This document shows positions 16,589-24,666 of a stretch of DNA of 34,126 nt, piece by piece. Source of the stretch: CAZWCX01 sp964632945. GTDB taxonomy: Bacteria > Planctomycetota > MHYJ01 > WSZJ01 > CAZWCX01. Position 1 is the stretch's first letter. Each line of letters starts with the position of its first letter. The notes under the pieces are model-generated. The model was not told the DNA's origin. It was given only the letters and a program-made list of their open reading frames with translations, and searched no databases. Location of the stretch: assembly GCA_964632945.1 (NCBI GenBank), contig CAZWCX010000079.1, positions 1 to 34,126 on the forward strand, read 5' to 3'. The position numbers and the translations under genes are program-made.

Positions 16589-18868
16589 TCACGGCATGTG
16601 GCGGAAGGTCACGATCGAGATGTCGTCGCTCTGCTTCGCGGAGCCGCGGTGGGCTTCCACCCCGGCCACCATCGCCTGCACCAGCGTGTTCGAATCGGAG
16701 GCGGCGTGGCGCCCCACCAATTCCTCCAGGGCCTCTTCGCCGTACTCGCCGCCGGCGTTGTTCTTCGCTTCCACTACCCCGTCGGTGTACAGCACGATCC
16801 GGTCCATCGGCCCGAACTGGATCTGAATCTCCTCGATCGAGTTGTCGAATTTCTTGTCGCCGACGAATCCCAACACCATCCCCTTGCCCTGGAGAAGCTT
16901 CGTCTTCGGGCTGCCCCGCTTCCACCAGACCGGCGGGTTGTGGCCCGCGGATACGAAGGAGAAGGTGCGATCCTCGGCGTTGAGGATTCCGTACACTGCG
17001 CTGACGAACATGCCCTTGCGCATGTCCTTGATGATCAGGCGGTTCGCTTTGATCACGGTCTCCTTCGGGCTCAACCCCAGGGGGCCGAGCATGCGCAGGA
17101 CGCTGCGCACCATGACCATGACCATGGCTCCGGAGATCCCCTTCCCGGACACGTCGGCGATGATGACGACGTAGCGATGGTTGCCGATGGGGAAGAAGTC
17201 GTAGTAGTCGCCGCCGACCTCCTTGGCCGGCTTGTAGTAGGTCCCGATCTCGAATCCCGGAATCTTCGGCAGAACCGCGGGCACCAGCTTCTGCTGGACC
17301 TCCTTGGCGATGCGGATGTCGTAGGCCGAGAGTTCGCGCTCCTGCGCCTGCGCCACCGCCTGGCTCGAACGCATCCCCGCGAACAGATCCTCCGCCGAGA
17401 ACTCGGCAAAATAGCGCGAGGTCAGCTCGTTGAGCAGATCCTCGGGCGTCTGGTAGCGATCCTCGCGGTTTCGCTTCATCATCTTCTGGATGATCTTGGA
17501 CAGTTCGGGAGTCACCTTGGCGTTGATCTTTCCCGCCTCGGGCAAGTCTTCCGTGTTGACCTTTTCGAAGAATTCCTTCGGCGAGCGCGCCTGGAACGGG
17601 AGTTGGGCGGTGACCAGGTAATAGAGCGTGGCGCCGAGCGAGTAGATGTCGGCGCGGTGATCCACGTTCTTGGCGTCGAAGATCTGCTCCGGCGAGGCGA
17701 AATTGATGGTGCCGAAGGAGATTCCGGTCTTGGTCAGCGTCGACAGCCCCGAATTCTCGAGACTCTTCGCCGTTCCCATGTCGATGACCTTGGCCACGCC
17801 GTCGGCGGAAAGCACGATATTGCCGGGACGCAGGTCGCGGTGGACGATTTTCTTCTCGTATGCGTACTGGAGCGCGCGGGCGATCTGGATCGCCACGTCC
17901 ATCGCTTTTTCCACGGGCAGCGGGCCGTCCGTGCCCACGATCTCTTCGATCGTCTTCCCTTCGACCAGTTCCATGACGATGTAGTAGATCCCCTTGTCCT
18001 CCCCGGCGTCGTACATCTGGACGATGTTGGGGTGATTCAGCGCCGCGCCCGCCATGGCCTCGCGCAGGAACCGGCGCACGTTGTCCTTGTTCTGCACGAG
18101 GTGGTCGAAGAGCACCTTGATTGCCGCCTGCTTGCGCATGGTGTGGTGCTCGGCCCTGAACACCAGCCCCATCGATCCCTGGCCGATCTTCTCGAGGATC
18201 TTGTATTGGCCGACCTGCCGGCCGACCATCAGGGCCTCGCACTGCGCGCAGTAGACCTTGCCCTCCACCACCCGCACTTTCCCGGACTGGATTTCCTGCT
18301 TGAGGATCATCTTGCCGCAGGAATCGCAGAACTTGTGGCGCGCGATGAAGACCTGGTCCTCGATCGTCGGCATGCCGGGGGCCGTGACGCCGGTCGCCGG
18401 CGGTTTGATCGCCTCCAGCAGCGGGGACGAGGACTCGCGCGTTTCGTTCAAACCCGCGCCCCCGTGGGCCTGCAGGGGCTCGTCGGGCGGCAGTGTCTCG
18501 AACGGGGAGAGCATCTGCGTGGTCTTCGGCACGGTCTTGCGCGGTTGTTCGACCGGTCCGTCGAGGTCCTCGCCGACCTCCACGCGAACCACCGTGTCGC
18601 CGACGCGCACCTCGTCGCCGGTGCGCAGTTCCTGGTTCTTGATGCGGATCGAGTTCACGAACGTGCCGTTGCGGCTGTCCATGTCCTCGATCTTGCACAG
18701 CTTTCCGTCGAAGTCGATCTTGCAGTGGACCCGCGAGATCTTTCCGTCCGGCAGGATGATGTTGCTCGCATCGGATCGGCCGATGGTGATCCACTGCCCG
18801 CTCACGAGCGGAATCGTGGCGCCGGCGAATTCGCCGTTCTTGATGTACAGACGTGCCTTGAGGGTCAT
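16589..18868 (-). CDS. FHA - zinc-ribbon - Ser/Thr kinase - SpoIIE/PP2C phosphatase fusion
   Basis: This 759-residue signalling protein has four parts. (1) FHA domain, about 5-98, with GRS (30-32), SRVH (45-48) and SRNG (65-68); it should bind phosphothreonine. (2) Two CxxC pairs (C181/C184 and C207/C210), a probable zinc knuckle. (3) Ser/Thr kinase, about 222-490, with glycine loop GQGSMG (229-234), Lys251, HRDLRPGN (343-350), metal-binding DMG (363-365, usually DFG) and ASPEQ as the APE element; all catalytic residues are present. (4) SpoIIE-type PP2C phosphatase, about 510-759, with GGDYYDF (552-558), ADVSGKG (571-577), YTDGVVE (694-700) and DD (748-749). No membrane helix is seen. One chain thus carries reader, writer and eraser. 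The only gene upstream in the operon encodes a small protein with three repeated Thr-containing motifs, a plausible substrate. Confidence 0.92.
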   Translation of the reverse strand: MTLKARLYIKNGEFAGATIPLVSGQWITIGRSDASNIILPDGKISRVHCKIDFDGKLCKIEDMDSRNGTFVNSIRIKNQELRTGDEVRVGDTVVRVEVGEDLDGPVEQPRKTVPKTTQMLSPFETLPPDEPLQAHGGAGLNETRESSSPLLEAIKPPATGVTAPGMPTIEDQVFIARHKFCDSCGKMILKQEIQSGKVRVVEGKVYCAQCEALMVGRQVGQYKILEKIGQGSMGLVFRAEHHTMRKQAAIKVLFDHLVQNKDNVRRFLREAMAGAALNHPNIVQMYDAGEDKGIYYIVMELVEGKTIEEIVGTDGPLPVEKAMDVAIQIARALQYAYEKKIVHRDLRPGNIVLSADGVAKVIDMGTAKSLENSGLSTLTKTGISFGTINFASPEQIFDAKNVDHRADIYSLGATLYYLVTAQLPFQARSPKEFFEKVNTEDLPEAGKINAKVTPELSKIIQKMMKRNREDRYQTPEDLLNELTSRYFAEFSAEDLFAGMRSSQAVAQAQERELSAYDIRIAKEVQQKLVPAVLPKIPGFEIGTYYKPAKEVGGDYYDFFPIGNHRYVVIIADVSGKGISGAMVMVMVRSVLRMLGPLGLSPKETVIKANRLIIKDMRKGMFVSAVYGILNAEDRTFSFVSAGHNPPVWWKRGSPKTKLLQGKGMVLGFVGDKKFDNSIEEIQIQFGPMDRIVLYTDGVVEAKNNAGGEYGEEALEELVGRHAASDSNTLVQAMVAGVEAHRGSAKQSDDISIVTFRHMP

Positions 18869-18887
18869 CGAACCCGCTCGAAGCGTG

Positions 18888-19211
18888 CTACGATTTCTTC
18901 TTCAGGTGATGGGTCGAGAAGCCCTTGGGCCTCGGCGGAGGTTCGATCGGCGTCAGTTCCGAAGAGAGCTGGGTCGGGACGAACCCCTTCGGCCGGGGCT
19001 CCGTCTTCTCCTCGGGGGGAGTCTCGTCGACCTTGTCGAAGTCGTGCCGATGGGTCACGAAACCCTGCGGCCGACCATCCTCGCGGGGGGGTTGGACCTG
19101 TTTCGCCTTCTCGGCGATCTGGGCGAGCTTTTCGGCCTCCTCGGCCTCCACCTTCTTGCGCTTGCGAAATGCTTCAAAGGGATCGTCCACGGGCGCACCC
19201 TGGCCGTCCAT
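18888..19211 (-). CDS. Small basic/acidic protein with three RP[KQ]GF motifs
   Basis: This 107-residue protein has an N-terminal DDPFEAF segment, a charged helix (about 15-40) and a disordered C-terminal half. That half carries RPQGFVTH (47-54), RPKGFVPT (73-80) and RPKGFSTH (94-101), each within proline-rich surroundings. The ATG at 19211 is chosen because AGGAGG lies 8 bases upstream. I know no family. It lies 19 bases before the FHA-kinase-phosphatase gene in the same direction and is the first gene after the promoter at 19294-19323. The repeated motif, each copy with a Thr, suggests a kinase substrate, an FHA ligand or a scaffold with three equal docking sites; this is inference. Confidence 0.65.
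   Translation of the reverse strand: MDGQGAPVDDPFEAFRKRKKVEAEEAEKLAQIAEKAKQVQPPREDGRPQGFVTHRHDFDKVDETPPEEKTEPRPKGFVPTQLSSELTPIEPPPRPKGFSTHHLKKKS
18906..19073 (-). repeat. Three coding copies of an RP[KQ]GF[VS] motif
   Basis: Motif copies start at residues 47, 73 and 94 of the small protein. They share R-P-(K/Q)-G-F-(V/S) followed within two residues by Thr. Sequence between the copies is acidic or proline-rich and not conserved. Confidence 0.75.
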
Positions 19212-19230
19212 CGCGAACCTCCTGCCGCAC

Positions 19231-19244
19231 GCCGTGCGCACGGC
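19231..19244. repeat. Perfect 14-base palindrome in an operon leader
   Basis: GCCGTGCGCACGGC lies in the 5' leader, 20 bases upstream of the ATG at 19211. It could be an operator or form a small hairpin near the ribosome-binding site. Confidence 0.35.
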
Positions 19245-19293
19245 AAACCACGGACTCACCGGATCTTATAGATCGAATTCCGATCCCGATGGG

Positions 19294-19323
19294 ACTATAC
19301 CACCGGGGCGAAACGGATGTCAA
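19294..19323 (-). promoter_or_regulatory. Promoter of the FHA-kinase operon
   Basis: On the minus strand TTGACA (19323-19318) and TATAGT (19299-19294) are 18 bases apart, close to sigma70 consensus. The TGA within TTGACA is the stop codon of the aminotransferase gene. The leader is about 75 bases. Confidence 0.65.
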
Positions 19324-20513
19324 TGGATCTGGGCCGTCCAGCGTTCCAGCCGGTCCAGGGCGGTGGTGAGCAGTTCCATCGAGGTGGCGTAGGAAAGGCG
19401 GACATGTTCCGGACTGCCGAATGCGCTGCCCGGGACGACGGCAACATGGGCCTGCTCCAGCATCTGCGTGGCGACGTCGAGGTCGTTGCGCAAGGCCTTA
19501 CCTTGGGAGGACTTTCCGAACAGGGCCGAGACATTGGGAAAGGCGTAGTAGGCGCCTTTCGGGGTGCGACAGGAAACCCCCGGGAGCCGGCGCAGGCGTT
19601 CCACGACGGTGCGGCGGCGCCGGTCGAACTCGGCCGTCCAGACCGGGAAAAAGGCATGGTCGCCGGTCAGGGCGGCGAGGGCGGCTTTCTGGGAAATCGA
19701 GGTGATATTGGAGGTGGATTGACCCTGGAGTCGGGTGGCCAGCGCGATCAGCTCCTCCGTGCCGGCGGCATAGCCGACCCGCCAGCCGGTCATCGAATAC
19801 GACTTGGACATTCCGTTGATGAGGATGGTTCGGGAGAAGGCGTCGTCTCCCAGGGCCGCCATGCAGTGATGGGGTCCCCCCTCGTACAGGAGCCGGTCGT
19901 AGATTTCGTCGCTGATCACCCAGAGGTCGCGTGCGCGCGCGAGGGCGAGGATGGCCTCCAGGTCCTCCCGGGGGAAGCACGCGCCGGTCGGATTGTTGGG
20001 TGAGTTGACGATGACGGCGCGGGTGCGCGGACCGATCGCCCGCTCGAAGGCGACGAGGTCCGGCCGGTAGTCGTTCGTTTCGGGGCACGGGACGAACACC
20101 GGGACGGCGTCTGCGACGCGGACGATTTCCGGGTACGAGACCCAATACGGAGTGAAGACGATCACCTCGTCGCCCTGACCGCAGATCGCCTGGACCGCAT
20201 TGTAGATGGCGTGTTTGGCACCGGCGCTGACCAGCACCTGTCCCGGGCGGTAGCGGAGTCCGTAGTCCTGGCGCAGGCGGTCGGCGATGGCCTGGCGGAG
20301 TTCGGGAATGCCGGCGACGGCGGTGTACTTGGTGAAGCCCTCGCGGAGGGCGCGGATGGCGGCCTCCTTGATGTGGTCGGGCGTGTCGAAGTCCGGTTCG
20401 CCGGCGGAGAGACTGACGACGTCGATCCCCTCGCGACGCATTCGGGCGGCGCGGTCACTGACGGCGAGGGTGGCGGACTCCTGGAGTTTCGCCAACCGGG
20501 GGTTCAAGTGCAT
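19320..20513 (-). CDS. Class I pyridoxal-phosphate aminotransferase (aspartate aminotransferase-like)
   Basis: This 397-residue enzyme of fold type I is close to the AAT-Ib (thermophilic AspC) group. It has SLSAGEPDFDTPDHI at the N-terminus, KYTAVAGIPELRQAIA, NSPNNPTG (170-177), the cofactor Asp202 in SDEIYDRLLYEG, and Lys237 in SKSYSMTGWRVGY as the Schiff-base lysine. The late Arg in HVRLSYATS binds the substrate carboxylate. Expected reaction: amino-group transfer between aspartate (or a similar acid) and 2-oxoglutarate, or prephenate in some members. GGGGAGG lies 6 bases before the ATG. It lies 205 bases after etfA, so it may have its own promoter, but none is obvious. Confidence 0.9.
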   Translation of the reverse strand: MHLNPRLAKLQESATLAVSDRAARMRREGIDVVSLSAGEPDFDTPDHIKEAAIRALREGFTKYTAVAGIPELRQAIADRLRQDYGLRYRPGQVLVSAGAKHAIYNAVQAICGQGDEVIVFTPYWVSYPEIVRVADAVPVFVPCPETNDYRPDLVAFERAIGPRTRAVIVNSPNNPTGACFPREDLEAILALARARDLWVISDEIYDRLLYEGGPHHCMAALGDDAFSRTILINGMSKSYSMTGWRVGYAAGTEELIALATRLQGQSTSNITSISQKAALAALTGDHAFFPVWTAEFDRRRRTVVERLRRLPGVSCRTPKGAYYAFPNVSALFGKSSQGKALRNDLDVATQMLEQAHVAVVPGSAFGSPEHVRLSYATSMELLTTALDRLERWTAQIH

Positions 20514-20718
20514 GGGCCGCCTCCCCGATGTGCCGGGCGCGGGGACCGGGGACCCGTGGCGCAGGTCCGGGCCGCGCGCCGGGCGCGTTTCCGGCCAAAG
20601 GAGGTCGGGCGGAGTGGTCGAAGGTGACGACGCGATCTTCCGCCGGGCCCCCGGATCCCGCGGCGATCGGAGGGTCGCCCGGGTTTCCGGGTACTCCCCG
20701 TTCGGCCGCGGCTTCCCG

Positions 20719-21705
20719 TCACTTGGCGAGGAACTCCTTCGCGGCCTTGGTGAGCGCGGGGACGACTTCGAACAGGTCGCCGACGATCCCGTAGTTCGCG
20801 ACCTTGAAGATCGGGGCGTCGGCATCCTTGTTGATCGCGACGATCACCTTGCTCGAGCTCATCCCGGCCAGGTGCTGGATCGCCCCGGAGATGCCGATTG
20901 CGACGTAGAGGGTGGGAGAGACGGTCTTGCCGGTCTGGCCCACCTGCTCCTCGTGGGGCCGCCACCCCGCATCGACGACGGCGCGCGAGGCGCCCACCGC
21001 CGCGCTCAGGACGGACGCAAGCTCGTCGCGCAGCGGGAAATGTTCCGGACCCTTGAATCCCCGTCCGCCGGCGACGATCACGTTCGCCTCGGTCAATTCG
21101 ATCTTCTTGCCCCCGGAGGCGGACAATTCGCGGACGACCGATTTCAGGTCGCCGACGCCGAAGGAAACGGCCAGGTCGGCGATCTGCGCCGTGCGCCTGG
21201 CATCGGGCGCGCCGGCGGCGAATACGTTCGGACGCAAGGCGATGACGGCGGGGGACTTGGCGAAGGCGCACCAGAGGTTGGCCTTGCCCGCATAGACGGG
21301 CCGGCGCACGGTCAGCTTGCCGGCTTCGACCTGCGTGGCGGTGATGTCCATCGCCACCGAGACCCCCAGGCGCGCCGCGACCCGCGGAGAGATGTCCCGT
21401 CCGGTGGCGGTGGCGGCGAACACGACGGTGGACGCGCCCTGGGCCTTGGCCGCATCGGCGACCAGCCGCGCGTGGGCGTCGGGGGAGTGTCGGGCCAGCA
21501 CGTCGGAGTCCGCCACCAGCACCTGATCCGCGCCGCTGTGTCCGAGCGCGGGCGCTTCCCCCTTGACCCCGGAGCCGATCAGGACGGCGATGGCCTTCGT
21601 GCCGAGCGCGTCGGCGAGGCGGCGGGCCTCCCCCATCGCCTCGAAGGTGGGTTTGCGCAACTTGCCGTCACGTTGTTCCGCGTAGACCAGGACCGGACCG
21701 GGCAT
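20719..21705 (-). CDS. etfA: Electron transfer flavoprotein alpha subunit
   Basis: This 328-residue protein begins VLVYAEQRDGKLRKPTFEAMGEAR and has the C-terminal FAD-binding domain with GGRGFKG, the SRAVVDAGW segment, QVGQTGKTVSPTLYVAIGISGAIQH and the end IVAINKDADAPIFKVANYGIVGD, all typical of EtfA. With EtfB it carries electrons from acyl-CoA or other flavin dehydrogenases to the respiratory chain via ETF-quinone oxidoreductase. No dehydrogenase or ETF-QO gene is nearby. It lies 92 bases after etfB on the same strand. Confidence 0.93.
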   Translation of the reverse strand: MPGPVLVYAEQRDGKLRKPTFEAMGEARRLADALGTKAIAVLIGSGVKGEAPALGHSGADQVLVADSDVLARHSPDAHARLVADAAKAQGASTVVFAATATGRDISPRVAARLGVSVAMDITATQVEAGKLTVRRPVYAGKANLWCAFAKSPAVIALRPNVFAAGAPDARRTAQIADLAVSFGVGDLKSVVRELSASGGKKIELTEANVIVAGGRGFKGPEHFPLRDELASVLSAAVGASRAVVDAGWRPHEEQVGQTGKTVSPTLYVAIGISGAIQHLAGMSSSKVIVAINKDADAPIFKVANYGIVGDLFEVVPALTKAAKEFLAK

Positions 21706-21797
21706 GGGGGACTCCGTAGTTGAATGGGTCGAAAGTGCGAACTCCTGCCGGGTGGAACGTAGGAGCCGGCGCGCGTCGAAACGACGGGCGCCGATCC

Positions 21798-22550
<753 letters not shown>

Positions 22551-22621
22551 CCGGAGGCCCTTCGTTGCGAGTGGGGAAGCGGCGCGCCGCGCGCGCGTCG
22601 CGGGCGGCGAAAGCGGGGCTC

Positions 22622-22649
22622 ATTATAGGGGGGGGGGACCTCGATGCAA
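22622..22649 (-). promoter_or_regulatory. Probable etfBA promoter with a C10 spacer tract
   Basis: On the minus strand TTGCAT (22649-22644) and a perfect TATAAT (22627-22622) are 16 bases apart. Ten of the spacer bases, directly next to the -10 box, are an unbroken run of C. The leader to the etfB ATG would be about 65 bases. Confidence 0.55.
22628..22637. repeat. Homopolymer G10 (C10 on the minus strand)
   Basis: Ten consecutive G lie in the promoter spacer of etfB. A run this long is prone to slipped-strand change in length and also to sequencing error. Confidence 0.85.
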
Positions 22650-22684
22650 GGAAAAACCCCGGGCGCAGGGCTCCGGGTCAATCC

Positions 22685-22713
22685 TTGTTTCCGTCCGGTC
22701 GATCGGGTACGCT
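22685..22713 (+). promoter_or_regulatory. Possible promoter of the FHA gene
   Basis: TTGTTT (22685-22690) and TACGCT (22708-22713) are spaced by 17 bases, about 40 bases upstream of the ATG at 22753 and divergent from the etfB promoter. It is a moderate match only. Confidence 0.35.
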
Positions 22714-22752
22714 AGCGATCGACTTCCGGACTCTATCCTATGGAGCGGACGG

Positions 22753-23295
22753 ATGATCCGGCTTTCCTACAGCCATCTCGAACAGCGGGAGATCCTCGAG
22801 ATCGACGGCGATTACATCGAGATCGGCCGTTCCCGCAAGGCCACCGTGCGCGTCAAGGACACGGCGGTCTCCGGCGAACACTGCTATATCATGCGGCTCG
22901 GCGACAAATGGATGGTCGTCGACCTGAATTCCCGCAACGGGACCTACCTGAACGGGAAACGAATCACCAAGGAGCGATTCAAGCCCGGAGACACGCTGGC
23001 CGTCGGGCGGGCGAAAATCGTGTTCGATCAGGAAATCGACGCCGGGGCGCCCTTGATCGAGGCCCCTCGGGAGGGCGAAGTCCGTCGCATCAGCAGCACG
23101 GCACTCAGCGCGGAGGACCGGGCGCGTCTGCAGCAGGACGCCGCCCCGGCGGCCCGGCCGGTGTCGGTCCCGCCGCTTCCCGAATCCCCGCCGCCCCTCG
23201 GCCCGGAGCGCTCCCGCCCCACCCCGCCGCCCGAGGAGCGCAGCACCGGCGAGAGCGAGATCACCGGCCCGCTCGGCCCGATCGGCGATTTCTGA
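22753..23295 (+). CDS. FHA domain protein with disordered proline-rich tail
   Basis: This 180-residue protein has an FHA domain (about 5-95) with EIGRSRKATVRVKD, SGEHCYI and NSRNGTYLNGKRI, containing the phosphothreonine-binding Arg, Ser and Asn. The second half is low-complexity, rich in Pro, Glu and Ser, and ends TGPLGPIGDF. There is no membrane helix or catalytic domain. It probably reads phosphothreonine marks made by a Ser/Thr kinase; the only one in the window is encoded at 16589-18868 and is not linked in one operon. A terminator follows at 23364. Confidence 0.85.
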   Translation: MIRLSYSHLEQREILEIDGDYIEIGRSRKATVRVKDTAVSGEHCYIMRLGDKWMVVDLNSRNGTYLNGKRITKERFKPGDTLAVGRAKIVFDQEIDAGAPLIEAPREGEVRRISSTALSAEDRARLQQDAAPAARPVSVPPLPESPPPLGPERSRPTPPPEERSTGESEITGPLGPIGDF

Positions 23296-23363
23296 CCGGC
23301 CGTTCGGCCGTGCCCCCCGCCGGCCCGATCCCGGATCCCCGTGCGCGCCCTGCCCACCCCGGG

Positions 23364-23414
23364 AGGCCCGGCCGAAATTCCACCCACCGATCGGCCATCC
23401 CAACCGGGCCTTTT
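23364..23414 (+). terminator. Terminator after the FHA gene
   Basis: AGGCCCGG (23364-23371) pairs with CCGGGCCT (23404-23411), followed by T's to 23414. The 32-base loop can form an inner stem (CCGA with TCGG). It directly precedes the next promoter. Confidence 0.5.
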
Positions 23415-23416
23415 GC

Positions 23417-23444
23417 TTGACAGCCTCACCTGCCGACATATAAT
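23417..23444 (+). promoter_or_regulatory. Perfect-consensus sigma70 promoter
   Basis: TTGACA (23417-23422) and TATAAT (23439-23444) are both exact consensus, with a 16-base spacer. It is the strongest promoter I see in this GC-rich window. Transcription would start near 23451, 42 bases before the ATG at 23493. Confidence 0.8.
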
Positions 23445-23492
23445 TTCAGGCTCGCAGTGGATCTGGGTAGGGTGTTTGAAGGAGGGTGTCCC

Positions 23493-23882
23493 ATGAGAGT
23501 CATGGGGAAGGTCGGTCTGGTTCTGGCCGGAATCGTCATTGCCAATATCCTGACGCTCCATGGGGCGCCCCTGTACGCGGACTTGATCCCGTCGACGCCG
23601 GGCACCACCCCCGTCGGCGCCGCCGGTAATGCCGACCGGGACGCCGTGCAACTCCAGTTGGCCCAGATGGGCCTCTCCTCCGCGGACATCGCGGCGCGCC
23701 TCGATTCGCTCGACGCCGCCGACGTCGCCGTCCTGGCGGACAACCCCCAGCAGGTCCAGATGGCGGGAACCTCCCCGCTGGTGGCCGTGGTCGGGGGTCT
23801 GCTGGCCCTGATCTTGCTGGTCGTCATTCTCGACAGCACGAGCCAGGCCGAAGAGCCCGAGCCGATCACTCCCAACATGTAA
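23493..23882 (+). CDS. PA2779-family-like small secreted membrane protein
   Basis: This 129-residue protein has a signal sequence (about 1-29, ending near APLYAD). A short helical region LQLAQMGLSSADIAARLDSLDAADVAVLAD (54-83) follows, then a membrane helix (about 95-113) and an acidic tail. This order (signal, region with paired short helices, C-terminal membrane helix) matches the uncharacterised family of Pseudomonas PA2779. In other bacteria that family is encoded next to a C39-like cysteine peptidase of the PA2778 family, and such a gene follows here. GGAGG lies 8 bases before the ATG. A perfect-consensus promoter drives it and a hairpin follows, so it is likely made in larger amounts than the peptidase. 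The function of the family is not established. Confidence 0.65.
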   Translation: MRVMGKVGLVLAGIVIANILTLHGAPLYADLIPSTPGTTPVGAAGNADRDAVQLQLAQMGLSSADIAARLDSLDAADVAVLADNPQQVQMAGTSPLVAVVGGLLALILLVVILDSTSQAEEPEPITPNM

Positions 23883-23918
23883 CCCGCGCCTCCGGGCGCG
23901 ACCGATCCGGAAGCCCTC

Positions 23919-23948
23919 GGGGCCGACCTCTTTCGGGAGGCCGGCCCC
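23919..23948 (+). terminator. Strong intercistronic hairpin (partial terminator or attenuator)
   Basis: A 12-bp stem with one A-C mismatch (23919-23930 with 23937-23948) and a 6-base loop is followed by a weakly T-rich stretch. It lies between the PA2779-like gene and the peptidase gene. A smaller hairpin (23885-23900) precedes it. It may end most transcripts or protect the upstream message. Confidence 0.55.
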
Positions 23949-23988
23949 GTTCCTGTCTCCCGCCCGTCCGCGACACCCGAGTTCAGGC

Positions 23989-24651
23989 ATGATGCGCCGC
24001 GCCTCCCCGCTTGCTGCCGTCGCCCGCGCCTCCCTGCTCGTGGCACCCCTCCTGCTCACCTGCGGTTGCGCGACGCAGATGGTCCTGTCGAAGATCGCCA
24101 AGCAGTACATGCAGGTGATCGATGCCATGCCCGAAGGGGAGGCCGCCGTCGGCCTCGTCTACATCCCGGGCATCGTCCTGCCCAAAGGCACGGTGATCTA
24201 CGACTGCGGACCCGAGACCCTCACGGCCGTCTTCACCCACTGGGGCAAGCCCCTGTCGATCGAGGAGGTGGCGAAGGAAACCTATCGCGTCAAGGACAAG
24301 GGGACGCTGTCCATCGACCTCATGCTCTTCTCGCGGCGGCGCGGCTTTCACGCCGAGATGCAGCGCGGCAGCCTGCTCGGGCTGCAGAAGGCGATCCTCA
24401 AGGGGATCCCGCCCATCATCATGCTCGATGTCGCGACCCTGCCGATCTACAACATCAAGTTCGCCGACCCCAAGAGCAAATTCCACTTCCTCGCGGTGAC
24501 GGGCTATAATGACAACACGGAAGAAATCATGTGCGAACTGTACGAGGGGCAGAAGGTCCTGATCCACTACCGCTACCTGCGCAAGGCGTGGGAGAAGGCC
24601 GGATTTTTCATGCTGCTCGTGTCGCCCCCCGAATGGCCGCGGCCGGCATAG
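23989..24651 (+). CDS. C39-like cysteine peptidase lipoprotein (PA2778-like)
   Basis: This 220-residue protein has a signal sequence with a probable lipid site at Cys27 (LTCGC). The papain-like C39 fold shows Cys73 in YDCGPETLTAVFTHWGK as nucleophile and His166 in FHFLAVTGYND as the base, with an acidic or Asn residue just after. Bacteriocin-export C39 domains remove leader peptides; stand-alone PA2778-family members probably cleave an unknown periplasmic substrate. In Pseudomonas the peptidase is fused to a TPR domain, whereas here the TPR part seems to be the separate next gene. The gene has two Met codons at its start. The PA2779-like protein upstream is a likely partner. Confidence 0.75.
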   Translation: MMRRASPLAAVARASLLVAPLLLTCGCATQMVLSKIAKQYMQVIDAMPEGEAAVGLVYIPGIVLPKGTVIYDCGPETLTAVFTHWGKPLSIEEVAKETYRVKDKGTLSIDLMLFSRRRGFHAEMQRGSLLGLQKAILKGIPPIIMLDVATLPIYNIKFADPKSKFHFLAVTGYNDNTEEIMCELYEGQKVLIHYRYLRKAWEKAGFFMLLVSPPEWPRPA

Positions 24652-24666
24652 GGAGAGACGTCGACG

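Noticed and set aside
16589..18868. Pseudokinase because DFG reads DMG and HRDLKP reads HRDLRP
   Set aside because: The essential Lys251, Asp345, Asn350 and Asp363 are all present. Met in place of Phe and Arg in place of Lys occur in active bacterial kinases.
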